Positions 36,462 through 45,900 of a stretch of DNA of 64,000 nucleotides are shown piece by piece. A program made the position numbers and the translations under genes. Source of the stretch: AWTP1-13 sp039808585 (lineage in GTDB: Bacteria > Pseudomonadota > Alphaproteobacteria > Rhizobiales > Hyphomicrobiaceae); the NCBI GenBank assembly GCA_039808585.1, contig JBDHTJ010000002.1, positions 1 to 64,000 on the forward strand, written 5' to 3'. The notes below the pieces were generated by a model that had not been told where the DNA came from, searched no databases, and was given only the letters and a program-made list of their open reading frames with translations. Position 1 is the first letter of the stretch, and every line of letters begins with the position of its first letter.

Positions 36462-36886
36462 ATTGCCGGCTGGATGAACACGGTGGTCTCGAAGGCGATG
36501 CGCGGCAAGCGCATCGCCTTTTTCATTGCCTGCATGCGAATAGCCGCACAGACACCGCTTTTACGGGCTTGAACAACCCGCAACAAACGTCAAGCTACGA
36601 CGATCAAGCAGAAGTCTTCGGCCATCGCAAAGACTGTGCTGAGGCCGGCAAAGCCGGCTTTCAAACAATTGCTGTGAGTACTCTCTGAGGCCGGCTCTTG
36701 CACCACGTCAGCCGCAAGTCGCCATGCGGAACCGAGACCCTTACCCTTCCAGGACAAATTGGGCACTGTCCACTCGCAATGGACCGCCGCGCCTCACTAC
36801 GAGATGCGGTACTCTATCAGCTGTTCCCGTTCTGAGCGGCTTCTCCGTAAACCGCGCCCACCAGTGGGCACCGCCGTGAACCGGCA
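36462..36886. other. Intergenic region between export protein and flippase
   Basis: These 425 bases separate two convergent genes. They contain the terminator at 36494-36523 and a weaker GCCGGC-AAA-GCCGGC hairpin followed by TTT at 36644-36661. I see no supported gene in the remainder. Confidence 0.55.
36494..36523 (+). terminator. Rho-independent terminator after export-protein gene
   Basis: GGCGATGCGC (36494-36503) pairs perfectly with GCGCATCGCC (36509-36518) around a five-base loop and is followed by TTTTT. It lies 32 bases after the stop codon. Confidence 0.9.
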
Positions 36887-38275
36887 TCAGGTGAAGGCAT
36901 GGATGAGCGCCGCAAGGCCTAGTCCCGCAATGTAGCCTGGAATCCAAAAGCCCAACGTGAGCGCCTCATATCGCCAATCGATGACGTCCTGACCTCGCGC
37001 CAAGAACGCGGCGACCGGCAATTGCACCAAGCCCACGATGCCCACAGCGATGACAGTGCCATGGAAGCCGAACAGATAGTAGGACGTCGGGAACAGAACG
37101 ATTCCGAGCACGAGCCGCGTCAGGTTCATCCACAAGAGATACCGCGTACGGCCCAAGGCGATGAAAACATAGCTGAAGAGGCTGTATCTCGTCGCGACAA
37201 GCGTCAAAGCAAGGATCTCCGCAACCGGCCCAACCTGGGCGTACCGGTCGTCGAAGATCACATCGACTATGGCAGAGCCGGAAGCATAGAAACCGCCAGC
37301 ACTCGCCATCAACCCGAAGTCGAAGGGCAAGCGCATTCTATAGAACTTCTCTCGCAGCCCAGCGCGGTCGGTTCGCGCGACCTCGCTCAAGGCTGCAGTG
37401 CCGAACATTGAAAAGATCCGCGTCAACGCGGTATCAAGAGCGCCGATGAGGTTCTGTCCGATGGTGAAAATTCCGAGTGCAGTCGGCGCCATCAGCCAAC
37501 CAAACATCAACTTGTCGATATTGTTGCTGAGCACCGTGCAGACGGAGGAGCCGAGGATCCAGATTCCAAAGGCCATGATCTTCTTTGAGGCCCCTGCGTC
37601 GATCTGGAATCGCGCGCGCTTGCCAGGGATGAAGAGATAGCTTGCCACACACTGCAGCACTGCCACCGACACCCCCCCCGCCACCAGCGCCCAGATCGAA
37701 TGCGTCAACCAGGCCAGGACGCACATGAATACCGCCGAGAGCACCTGAATGACGATGTCGACGATCATCACGCGCCGCGTATTGAGATCGCGCTCAAGTC
37801 TCCATGGCTTATTTGAATAAAGGCCCCCGAACAGAGCGCTGAGCGAACTCACCGCCAACACCAACGGCAATTGTGGAGATGCATACGTCGAGCTTGCCGG
37901 CAGCAGCGCAAGCGTTCCTGCCATCCAAAGCGCACCCGCAATGAGAATGCCAACAGCGCAGAGAATCGCACCGCGAATGACTTGCAGAGACCACGCAGTG
38001 TTGAAAAGGGTCTCGAATTCTTCGTCTTCACTTCGAACAACCGCTTCCCGGAACCCGAGATCCGACACCAGCTGCAGGATTGCCTGGAACATGTGCACGA
38101 TGGCCATGATCCCGAACATCTCGGGCGCCAGGAAACGCGTCAGGAGAAGGTTGCTGCCAAACCGCAGGAATTGCGTTGAGAATGCCCAGAGTGCCGCCCA
38201 CAACGCGGTCCTTCGCACCCGCCCCCACAAGGGTTCAGCTGGTTGCGCGCGCTCGGCAATCGCATTTGATGTCAC
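36887..38275 (-). CDS. Polysaccharide flippase (Wzx, MOP superfamily)
   Basis: The 462-residue protein has 12-14 membrane helices in the MOP/PST arrangement. It begins with a cytosolic lead and ALWAALWAFSTQFLRFGSNLLL, then FLAPEMFGIMAIV, typical of lipopolysaccharide biosynthesis proteins of the WzxC/RfbX type. It should flip the undecaprenyl-linked repeat unit across the inner membrane. It is separated by 149 bases from the upstream glycosyltransferase gene on the same strand, so it may have its own promoter. Confidence 0.9.
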   Translation of the reverse strand: MTSNAIAERAQPAEPLWGRVRRTALWAALWAFSTQFLRFGSNLLLTRFLAPEMFGIMAIVHMFQAILQLVSDLGFREAVVRSEDEEFETLFNTAWSLQVIRGAILCAVGILIAGALWMAGTLALLPASSTYASPQLPLVLAVSSLSALFGGLYSNKPWRLERDLNTRRVMIVDIVIQVLSAVFMCVLAWLTHSIWALVAGGVSVAVLQCVASYLFIPGKRARFQIDAGASKKIMAFGIWILGSSVCTVLSNNIDKLMFGWLMAPTALGIFTIGQNLIGALDTALTRIFSMFGTAALSEVARTDRAGLREKFYRMRLPFDFGLMASAGGFYASGSAIVDVIFDDRYAQVGPVAEILALTLVATRYSLFSYVFIALGRTRYLLWMNLTRLVLGIVLFPTSYYLFGFHGTVIAVGIVGLVQLPVAAFLARGQDVIDWRYEALTLGFWIPGYIAGLGLAALIHAFT

Positions 38276-38424
38276 CGTTCAGAATCCCTAGTTCGAACGT
38301 TGAACCCCAGGCCAATCGCTAGATCGATCGGCTATCGGTCCGACTGGATCTGCACGCCGCTTCGAGCCGACCAGAAGTGCGCGACGCGCTAACTTGGAAG
38401 TCGGCAAAAGCACATGCAGGTCCT

Positions 38425-39462
38425 TCATTTGTACTCGATTAGTGCCCGTTTGTTCGATGTAACAGTGTCTAAAGCAAACGAGAGCACCCCAATCGCTTCC
38501 GGCACCTTCCCCAAGACCGTGAAAACTGCATAAAGGCCCGCCGAAGACAGCCGTTTCCTCTCGTGCATCCAGATGCGCACGCCTTGCATTGCATAGATTA
38601 GGCCCGGGGCCAGCCCAATAGGTCCAAAGAGCAGCGTCAAAAGCATCATAAGCATCGGTAATGCGGCACCCCACAACAGCGCGCGCAGTGTTTCGCGCAC
38701 CCAGTGGCGGGAGGGTCCTTGGCCGTGAATCCAAGCGCCTTGTGCATAGGCATATCCAGTGCGGACGGTGCGTCTCCACCACTGGCCAAAGCGATGCATG
38801 TCCGCATCATGCAACGTCATGGGCGCGTCGAGACATACAATCTTCCAACCGGCCCCGCGCAATCGTACTGCCAGTTCTGGCTCCTCTCCTGCGATGAGGT
38901 CGTCGCGATAACCCTCGACCCTGCGGAGAGCCTCGACCCGCACGAGCGCATCACCGCCGAAATACTTCACTTCCCCAGGCGGTGAGGCCCACGACATGTC
39001 GCAGAGCTTGTTGTAGATGGTGGCATCCGCAAACCTTTCCTTGCGCCTGCCGAAGACCACCGCGACATCGTTGTGGCTTTCCAGATAGGCAACCGCGGTT
39101 GCCAGCCAGTCCGGATCTAGTGCGCAGTCCCCGTCGATGAATTGCACGTAGTGCGTTCCGGGATGCTTCGCCAACACCTGGCGCCACCCTGTATTGCGTG
39201 CGCGGGCGGCGGTGAATGCACGCGACATGTCGAGTTCGATCGGAATGCCGCCGGCCTTCCTGCAGGCCTCGACCGAACCATCGGTGGAACCCGAGTCGAC
39301 ATAAAAAACCCGAGAGGAACTCGCGAGTGCCGACTGGAGTGCAGCAACCAGCCGCGCGCCTTCGTTTCGACCAATCGCAACGATGGCTAGTTTGTCATCA
39401 GCATCGCACTGCAATGCTCCGCTCTGCGGCTTTGAAAGACAACGGGCCGACGGCTGCATCAA
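38425..39462 (-). CDS. Glycosyltransferase family 2
   Basis: The 345-residue product has a GT-A fold: LAIVAIGRNEGARL at the start, VFYVDSGSTDGSVEAC, the IDGDCALDPDW metal-binding DxD-type segment, and GEEPELAVRLRGAGW. Two hydrophobic helices near the C-terminus (ALLWGAALPMLMMLLTLLFG) anchor it to the membrane. It should add one sugar to the lipid-linked repeat unit; donor and acceptor are unknown. It starts three bases after the Wzz-like gene stop. Confidence 0.9.
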   Translation of the reverse strand: MMQPSARCLSKPQSGALQCDADDKLAIVAIGRNEGARLVAALQSALASSSRVFYVDSGSTDGSVEACRKAGGIPIELDMSRAFTAARARNTGWRQVLAKHPGTHYVQFIDGDCALDPDWLATAVAYLESHNDVAVVFGRRKERFADATIYNKLCDMSWASPPGEVKYFGGDALVRVEALRRVEGYRDDLIAGEEPELAVRLRGAGWKIVCLDAPMTLHDADMHRFGQWWRRTVRTGYAYAQGAWIHGQGPSRHWVRETLRALLWGAALPMLMMLLTLLFGPIGLAPGLIYAMQGVRIWMHERKRLSSAGLYAVFTVLGKVPEAIGVLSFALDTVTSNKRALIEYK

Positions 39463-39465
39463 GCC

Positions 39466-40575
39466 TCACGGAGCAATGCGCGCAACAACCGGCAGACCGG
39501 AAGCGGCTTCGAACTGCGCTGTTAGAAATAGACGACGGTTCACCAACTCCCGCATGCCCGCCATCGCCAGGGCCGCAAGCACGCTGAGGAGTATCGCCGC
39601 AATCGCCAGCTTCTTCGCAGAACGCGTTCCATAGATCGGATCTTGAGGGCGGCCGACCAGCAGCAGGTTCTCAGGCGAGTCAAAAATGCCGATGTAATTC
39701 GCTTGATTTGGCCGGAAGTTCCGCTTCAGGTCCGCAGCATTTGCACTCGCTATATGATATTCTGCATAGAGCAACTCGAGTTGGTTGGCGACCTTTTGGT
39801 CCTCACTCAGCTCGGCCCGGAGGTTGCGCAGATTTCTGGCAAGCGATTCCGAATTGGCCGAACCCGCGGCGTAGGAAGACTCGTTGTTGATCATCTGAAG
39901 TTTGAGGTCGTTGATCTGCTTCAGAATGTTGCGCACCTTGTCCGTGTCCGGGATGCCCGCCCTGAGAAGTCCGCGCCCGAGCGCACTGTCGGCCGCCGCA
40001 AGCGCCTCTTTGCGCTGCAACTCCACGAACTGCATCGAATTGAGAATCCCCTTCTCCGGCCGTGTCAGACCCTCCATCAACCTTTCCACGATCAATTCCA
40101 GCTTCGAGGCCAGGCCACGCGGCTTGCTTCCCTCGAGCCGCATTTCGATTGCCGAGCCTCCCACCAGCTCCATCGTCAGGCTGGAGCGAAGGATCTTTGT
40201 CTGAACCTCGATCCCCTCTGGCGTCGCGATGCTAGCAGGATCGACCAGACGCGGCAGGAGATTGCCGACCACCTCGTCGCTCTTGAGCCAGGCATCGAGA
40301 GCGGCGATCTGATCCAGCACCGCTTGCCGGCTGACGTTCGCAGCGCTCTGCAAGCCCGCACCCACCGGACGGTTTGCAGACTGAATCAGGATCAGGGCTT
40401 TCGTCGTGTAGGTCGTAGGCGACAGCTTCACCACGGCGAGGGCGACCACGATTGTGATCAGCACCGGGTAGAGCAAATAGCGCCATTGCCGCTCGATCAC
40501 GCCAAGCCCATAGACAAGCATCTCGCGTGCTTTGTCCGCACCCGATTGAGGCTGCAATTCGAGAGAATAGGCCAT
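39466..40575 (-). CDS. Chain-length determinant (Wzz/GumC-like) protein
   Basis: The 369-residue protein has a membrane helix at about residues 35-52 (LLYPVLITIVVALAVVKL), a large periplasmic helical region, and a second helix near the C-terminus (LAIAAILLSVLAALAMAG) before a short cytosolic tail. This is the polysaccharide co-polymerase topology. Unlike full BY-kinase fusions, the ATPase part is encoded separately, by the gene just upstream. It should set polymer chain length. GT2 and ATPase neighbours on the same strand indicate one operon. Confidence 0.88.
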   Translation of the reverse strand: MAYSLELQPQSGADKAREMLVYGLGVIERQWRYLLYPVLITIVVALAVVKLSPTTYTTKALILIQSANRPVGAGLQSAANVSRQAVLDQIAALDAWLKSDEVVGNLLPRLVDPASIATPEGIEVQTKILRSSLTMELVGGSAIEMRLEGSKPRGLASKLELIVERLMEGLTRPEKGILNSMQFVELQRKEALAAADSALGRGLLRAGIPDTDKVRNILKQINDLKLQMINNESSYAAGSANSESLARNLRNLRAELSEDQKVANQLELLYAEYHIASANAADLKRNFRPNQANYIGIFDSPENLLLVGRPQDPIYGTRSAKKLAIAAILLSVLAALAMAGMRELVNRRLFLTAQFEAASGLPVVARIAP

Positions 40576-40611
40576 GGTTTCTCTTCTGCCGAGTAGGTTT
40601 CGCGCCTGCGT

Positions 40612-41349
40612 CTAAATCGAGTTGGTCATCAGTCTTCCCCAACCGACGCCCTTATCGTTGAGTACGAGGCCCGCAATCTTGAAGTTCTGAAGCCGCGCGG
40701 CATGCAGGCGCATTTGCAGATTGGGTTCCTGCGCACGTGCTGTCAGGCAAACGAGCAGAATTGCATCGCAAGCAGCCGACGAAACCCGCGCACCGCTGTC
40801 CGTTTCCGCAATGCTCGCAGCAAGGGGCTGCAGATCCATAATGATATGGTCGAACGTCACTGCCTCATTGCAACTTCGTCTGAAGCTCTCCGCGTCAACA
40901 CCGTCGAGATCTCCCGCGCGCAGGCATACCCGATGCATGCCTTCCGCGATGCCGACATCTGAGAGAATATTGAACGTCCGCGGCGGCTTCTGCGCAGTTG
41001 CTGGCGCCGCTACACCGAGCTCCCCTGCACTCGCATCAATGAAAAGCACGCGTTTGCCGAGGAGTTGATAGGCTTGGGCAAGTGTGCGCACCAAGTTGGA
41101 GCACCCGGCGCCCCGTTCATCTCCCGTGATCCCTATAATCCGCGGGTTGCCGCTACTCACGAGGAAGCCGAGGATCTTTTCGGCGCTGGCGAACCACTTA
41201 TGCCCATCGGCGCCAGCTTCATTATGTGATGGTGCCACCGCCGTCCGCGCGCGTCCAACCAGCCTCCGGAAGCCGCTCTTCAAGCTTTGCCCGGAACCCT
41301 CGAGGGATCGGCTGTTACCATTCAGGTCGGATTGCATGCTCACCGCCAT
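40612..41349 (-). CDS. Polysaccharide co-polymerase ATPase partner with degenerate Walker A
   Basis: The 245-residue protein resembles the cytosolic CpsD/ExoP ATPase domain: KILGFLVSSGNPRIIGITG, then GKRVLFIDASAGELG for the Walker A' strand and FDHIIMDLQPLAAS for Walker B. In place of the lysine-containing P-loop it has GDERGAGCS (about residues 76-84), with Cys83 where Lys is expected. The C-terminus lacks the tyrosine cluster of BY-kinases. It may therefore not hydrolyse ATP and act as a structural partner. The ATG at 41349 abuts the stop of the upstream glycosyltransferase; an upstream TTG is possible. Confidence 0.8.
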   Translation of the reverse strand: MAVSMQSDLNGNSRSLEGSGQSLKSGFRRLVGRARTAVAPSHNEAGADGHKWFASAEKILGFLVSSGNPRIIGITGDERGAGCSNLVRTLAQAYQLLGKRVLFIDASAGELGVAAPATAQKPPRTFNILSDVGIAEGMHRVCLRAGDLDGVDAESFRRSCNEAVTFDHIIMDLQPLAASIAETDSGARVSSAACDAILLVCLTARAQEPNLQMRLHAARLQNFKIAGLVLNDKGVGWGRLMTNSI

Positions 41350-41350
41350 T

Positions 41351-42538
41351 TCAGTCACGCCCGGTCCTGATCCATTCAATTTTCCGACCCATCATAATAC
41401 GAATATACAGCATGATCTTGCCTGCCGCGTAGATCGGCGCCAATAACAGATCAGCAATTGACATCGTATCCTTAATAATCATTTCTCGCGGATAGAGCAG
41501 CGAGAAAGCGAGAAGGCCAATGGCTGAGGTCGAAAACACGAGCGGAGCAATGTAACCTGCTGCCACAGCGAGAACGAGCGAGACGGCGAAGCTGAGTACA
41601 GCCCATAGACCGAGGAACGCCAGTGGAGGAACCAGCATATCGAGAGCCAGGACGAGCAGGTCGACATTGCGGTTTCGAATGGCCTTCAGAATGAACCGAG
41701 GCGCAATGCGCAATGAAATGTCCACGTGCCCCGTTTCCCACCGCGTGCGCTGGGTCGCTTGCGCCTTCGGATTGGCCGGGAAGGAACTGAGGATCAGCGC
41801 GTCTGGACAGAAATACGCAGCTGCCCCCGCCTCAGCACAATCGAGCCCATAGAGGTAGTCATCGGTAAGGTGGCCGGTATCGAAGCGAACCGTTTCGATC
41901 ACCCTCCACGGAATTGCCATGCCGCATCCCACGAGAAGAGAGGGCAAGCCGAGCTTGTAAAGCCCCATGAGACGCGCATAGTTGCGCATCCGCCAAGCGA
42001 TCACTGACAACCTCAGATAATCCGAATTGGCGCCCTCCGGCTCATCCAGGAGGTAGAGCGCCTGCACGGGACGCTGCTCTCCATGGGCCAGCGAAGCAAT
42101 CTTCAGAATGGCGTCGGCTTTTGGCTCGCAGTCGGCATCCACAATCACCACGACGTCCGGACGCCAAGTCGCAAGATGCTGCACACCGAACGTCAATGCA
42201 TAGCACTTGCCGCGCAAACTCGTGTCGTGGCGCTCGACGACCTCGGCCCCCACCCCCCGCGCTAATTGCGCGGTCGCGTCGGTGCAGTTGTCCGCAACGA
42301 CCAGAAGGCGCGCCCCCGGCGGAAGGGCGCGTTGCACCGCTTCCAAGGTCGGAACAATCACAAGTTCCTCGTTATGCGCCGGCATCAGCACCGCAATCCG
42401 GCAGTCGGGATCAAAGCGCCGTTGAGGCCCCTTGCCTTTGAGCTTCGAAGCCCAAACTTCCACGGCCAGCACGAGCGACGGCACGAACACGAGGAGCGCG
42501 AACGCAAGACAGGCGATCGTGATCAAGGTCATGCCCAT
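41351..42538 (-). CDS. Membrane glycosyltransferase family 2
   Basis: The 395-residue processive-type GT2 has an N-terminal membrane helix, the IAVLMPAHNEE start of the GT-A domain, VVIVDADCEPK as the metal-binding site, the acceptor-site TDDYLYGLD and the QRTRWETGH (Q-x-x-R-W) motif. Three or four C-terminal membrane helices follow. The Q-x-x-R-W motif links it to the cellulose/hyaluronan synthase type, although such proteins in O-antigen loci can also add single sugars. The start at 42538 overlaps the end of the upstream glycosyltransferase gene by ten bases. Confidence 0.88.
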   Translation of the reverse strand: MGMTLITIACLAFALLVFVPSLVLAVEVWASKLKGKGPQRRFDPDCRIAVLMPAHNEELVIVPTLEAVQRALPPGARLLVVADNCTDATAQLARGVGAEVVERHDTSLRGKCYALTFGVQHLATWRPDVVVIVDADCEPKADAILKIASLAHGEQRPVQALYLLDEPEGANSDYLRLSVIAWRMRNYARLMGLYKLGLPSLLVGCGMAIPWRVIETVRFDTGHLTDDYLYGLDCAEAGAAAYFCPDALILSSFPANPKAQATQRTRWETGHVDISLRIAPRFILKAIRNRNVDLLVLALDMLVPPLAFLGLWAVLSFAVSLVLAVAAGYIAPLVFSTSAIGLLAFSLLYPREMIIKDTMSIADLLLAPIYAAGKIMLYIRIMMGRKIEWIRTGRD

Positions 42539-43881
42539 TCGCCGATCCCCTCCACGCAAGGTTTGCCAGTGATGTAGGAGCCAAGCCGCAGCGCCTCCAG
42601 ATCGAGCCTGTGGCGCTCGGACACGCGGGCAAAACCGTTCTCACCGAGCCGGTGCAAGTCTCTCTCGTCGCGCTCCAGACAATCTGTCATCGCCTTGCTG
42701 AGCGCTTCAATGCTACCCGCCGGGATCAACCAACCTGTCTCCCCGTCTCGCACCAGTTCCGGAATGCCCGCCACATAGGTCGTGATGACCGGCCGCCGCA
42801 ACGCCATAGCCTCCATGATCACCACCGGCAGGCTCTCCGCAAAGCTCGGCAAGACTAGCGCGCGGGCACGCAACATCTCTTCGCGCACCTGCGCCTCAGT
42901 GATCCAACCCGTGATCGTGACCCTACCTCCGAGCCCGTGCCGTCGAATACTCTCTTCGAGAGCCGGCCGCATGTCTCCGTCGCCTGCCAGAACCACACGC
43001 GCTTGCGGAAATCGTGCGGCAATCCTGGCGAAGCTCTCGAGCAGCATCAACTGCCCCTTCTGCTCGCAGAGACGACCCACGCACAGGAAGGTCTGGCTAC
43101 CCGCCTGCGGCGCGGCGTTTGCCTCTTCGAAGAAGCTGCGATCGAGGCCGCAATGCACGACCTTGATCTTATGCCATTGATCATGAGGCGTGCGCCGCAT
43201 GAGCTGGCTGCGGCAGTAGGAGTTAACGGCTACGACGAACTTTGCGAAAGGCAGCTTGGTATCGAAATGCAAGACAAGCGCCCTGTCGAACTCATCCGGG
43301 CCGTGCACGGTGAAGCTGAAGGGGGTTCCACTCAAAACATGTGCGAGTAGCGCCACTTCGGAGGGATTGGTGCCGAAATGGGCGTGAAGATGCTCCACTC
43401 CTTCGGCTTTCAGCCAAAGCGCCAGCTGGCATGCTTCGATGAGGTAAATGAAATGGAAAGGAAGGCTGCGGTCTGCATTGAAGCCGAGCTTGAACACGAG
43501 GCGCAGCGCTTCTGCGAAGCGCCCGGGCGATGCATATGCCACACGCAATGCCGCCATCACGAGTTGCCACATCCCCATCTTGAGGATGTACCGCGTCACC
43601 TGTCGTTCGCGAAAATCGGCAGGATCGACCAGCTTCTCATCCCACCCGCGCACCGAAACGCGCATAACCGAAAAGCCCATCTGCTCGAGCGCGGTAATCT
43701 CCCGCCGGATGAAGCTGTGGCTGACTTTCGGATAGATATTGACCAGGTATGCGATGCGCTTTGCGATGCCGGACGCAGGCACACTTTTCGATTGGCTGAG
43801 ACAATCTCCAGCAGATCGCAATGCTGACGACGGCGCTCCTCCCGGAACCGACGTGTCCGGCAACCTACTCGTGCACGCCAT
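42529..43881 (-). CDS. Glycosyltransferase family 4
   Basis: The product (450 residues from this start) has a GT-B fold: RIAYLVNIYPKVSHSFIRREI at the N-domain, HAHFGTNPSEVALLAHVLSGTPFSFTVHG in shape, and the C-domain nucleotide-sugar site FAESLPVVIMEAMALRRPVITT. It resembles colanic-acid and EPS retaining transferases. The first 40 residues are low-complexity and unlike the family, so translation may start later, for example at an in-frame GTG near 43782. It heads the minus-strand set that continues through the ATPase and Wzz-like genes. Confidence 0.88.
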   Translation of the reverse strand: MACTSRLPDTSVPGGAPSSALRSAGDCLSQSKSVPASGIAKRIAYLVNIYPKVSHSFIRREITALEQMGFSVMRVSVRGWDEKLVDPADFRERQVTRYILKMGMWQLVMAALRVAYASPGRFAEALRLVFKLGFNADRSLPFHFIYLIEACQLALWLKAEGVEHLHAHFGTNPSEVALLAHVLSGTPFSFTVHGPDEFDRALVLHFDTKLPFAKFVVAVNSYCRSQLMRRTPHDQWHKIKVVHCGLDRSFFEEANAAPQAGSQTFLCVGRLCEQKGQLMLLESFARIAARFPQARVVLAGDGDMRPALEESIRRHGLGGRVTITGWITEAQVREEMLRARALVLPSFAESLPVVIMEAMALRRPVITTYVAGIPELVRDGETGWLIPAGSIEALSKAMTDCLERDERDLHRLGENGFARVSERHRLDLEALRLGSYITGKPCVEGIGEWA

Positions 43882-44163
43882 GGAACGCCTCAGTGTGGCC
43901 GGCGTCGGCGTTGCTCCGCGTGATCATGCGGAAGCGCCTGCGGCAGCTCGAAGAACTATTCACCGTCATATACGCGAGTTTGCCTCAAATCTCACCGTCC
44001 AAATCTCCGTAACCTTTCCCATCGTTGACCATCATAAACGTCTTGTTAATATTTGGGATACGTTCGGCGCCTGCTAGAATTCTTCGTGACGTCCCGGGCC
44101 GGCCCCGAAAAATGCGGGCGAGACCGGACGATGAGGTCCGCAAAAAGTGAAAAGGGCACCGCG

Positions 44164-45900
44164 ATGCGTCTCACACGCCGCCGCATTCTGACCGGGCTGG
44201 CCGCATCGGCTGCAGCTGGTGGGGCATTCGCATTCGGCAATCGCGAGCGGGTCCCGGCGCTGGCCTCGAGCAATCCCGACCGCCTCCCAATCGGCATGAA
44301 CCTCGCAGGCGTCAACGACTATGAGCCAAGCTACCCGTTCATCAATGCCATGTGGGGTGCGCGGCCATGGCTCACGCGGAACGCCAACGGAACAGGGCCC
44401 TGGACGACGAACTTGAACGAAATCGAGATCGACGAGAACGGCTATCCTCTTTCCGTACCGTTTGCTGCCAGCACCGGTGCACCCCAAATCGTGTTCACGC
44501 TTCTTCCCAACACCCTCAAGGAAGGCCGATACGTGCTGACCTACGAGGGCGAAGGTGCCTTCAAGGCTGGTGGACAGACGAAAATCCTGCGCGCGGAGTC
44601 TGGCCGGATCGAGTTGCTGATGGGAAGGCAAGGTAAGGAGCAACTGGAGGAGATCTCGATCCTGCGCAGCTCGCGCGGCAATCACGTGCGCAACATCCGC
44701 GTTGTGCCTGTTGCCAACGAGAAATCCGACCTCGATGCTCAACCCTTCCTGCCCGAGTTCTTGCAGTTCTGCCAAGGCTGGCACAGCCTGCGATTCATGG
44801 ATTTCCTTGGCACGAACAATTCCATCGAACGGGCTTGGTCCCGGCGAAAGCGCACATCGTTTTACACGCAAGTAGGCACGAGCGGCGATGTGCAGGGCAT
44901 CTTTGGGAGCCCACTGCAGTCAACAACTCTCCCCTGGGCCTCTGGTGTGGCTCTCGAGCTTTGTATCGACCTCGCCAACAAAACCGGCACTCCACCCTGG
45001 CTCTGTGTCCCGCACCTGGCCGACGACGACTATATCCGGCAAATGGCGGAACTCGTGAAGACCCGCCTCGACCCGGCACTCAAGATCTATATCGAATACA
45101 GCAACGAACTTTGGAACTGGCAGTTTCTGCAAGCGCAATGGATGTTGCGGAGCGAGATCGCAGCCGAAGGCGTGGTACGCCTCGGCGGCCGCCCACCATG
45201 GAAAGGCGGAAAGGTACCCGCGCACTTCCGCGACGGCATCGTCGCCCAAGGTGAGGGAATAGATCACCCCGAGCGCATCGCGGCCCTCTTCGTGCGCTGC
45301 TTCAAGGTATGGGATGACGTGTTTGGCAGCACTGCGAGGGCCCGCTTGGTTCGCGTTTGCGCGGCACAGGCGCATTGGCCGGAAACGGGTGACCGCATGC
45401 TTGGAATGATCATGCGCAACAGCGGCTGCGATGCTTTCGCCGTCGGCGGATACTTCGGGCCGGATGACGCCATCTACAAGCGCTGGGAGGCCGCGGGAGC
45501 AGCATTGAAAGCGGAAGACGTGATTGCCGATATGCGCAAAGCAGTAGCGCAAGAAGCAATAAATCTCCGCCGGAACGCAGACGTTGCGAAGAAGCACGGC
45601 GTCCGTCTCGTCGTCTACGAGGGCGGTCAGCACATCCAGCCTAGAGGGCAGAAGGATGTCCCCTATGCGCCGGCTCTTGGCCAGGCTCAATCACATCCAG
45701 CCATGTACGACCTCTATGCGGAGCACCTGCGCAACTCTGCGCGCCAGGGCGTCGACCTTTTCTGCGCATTCAACAGCGCCAGTCGGCAAGGAACGCGCTA
45801 CGGCAGTTGGGGACATGTCGAATTCTACGGGCAGCCAGCTTCCCAGGCCCCAAAGTATCGCGCTCTACTGGATTGCAATGTTCCCGCAGCCAAGCCCTAG
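44164..45900 (+). CDS. Tat-exported glycoside hydrolase-like protein (clan GH-A features)
   Basis: The 578-residue protein begins with a twin-arginine signal (MRLTRRRILTGLAASAAAGG). After an N-terminal beta domain (about 100-190) a TIM-barrel-like region contains YIEYSNELWNW, where Asn314-Glu315 looks like the GH-A acid/base pair. VVYEGGQH has Glu486 in the position expected of the nucleophile. It lies inside the polysaccharide locus next to the polymerase gene, so a periplasmic trimming or editing hydrolase is a reasonable inference. The exact GH family is not assigned. The ATG at 44164 is chosen because it places RR at the N-terminus. Confidence 0.75.
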   Translation: MRLTRRRILTGLAASAAAGGAFAFGNRERVPALASSNPDRLPIGMNLAGVNDYEPSYPFINAMWGARPWLTRNANGTGPWTTNLNEIEIDENGYPLSVPFAASTGAPQIVFTLLPNTLKEGRYVLTYEGEGAFKAGGQTKILRAESGRIELLMGRQGKEQLEEISILRSSRGNHVRNIRVVPVANEKSDLDAQPFLPEFLQFCQGWHSLRFMDFLGTNNSIERAWSRRKRTSFYTQVGTSGDVQGIFGSPLQSTTLPWASGVALELCIDLANKTGTPPWLCVPHLADDDYIRQMAELVKTRLDPALKIYIEYSNELWNWQFLQAQWMLRSEIAAEGVVRLGGRPPWKGGKVPAHFRDGIVAQGEGIDHPERIAALFVRCFKVWDDVFGSTARARLVRVCAAQAHWPETGDRMLGMIMRNSGCDAFAVGGYFGPDDAIYKRWEAAGAALKAEDVIADMRKAVAQEAINLRRNADVAKKHGVRLVVYEGGQHIQPRGQKDVPYAPALGQAQSHPAMYDLYAEHLRNSARQGVDLFCAFNSASRQGTRYGSWGHVEFYGQPASQAPKYRALLDCNVPAAKP

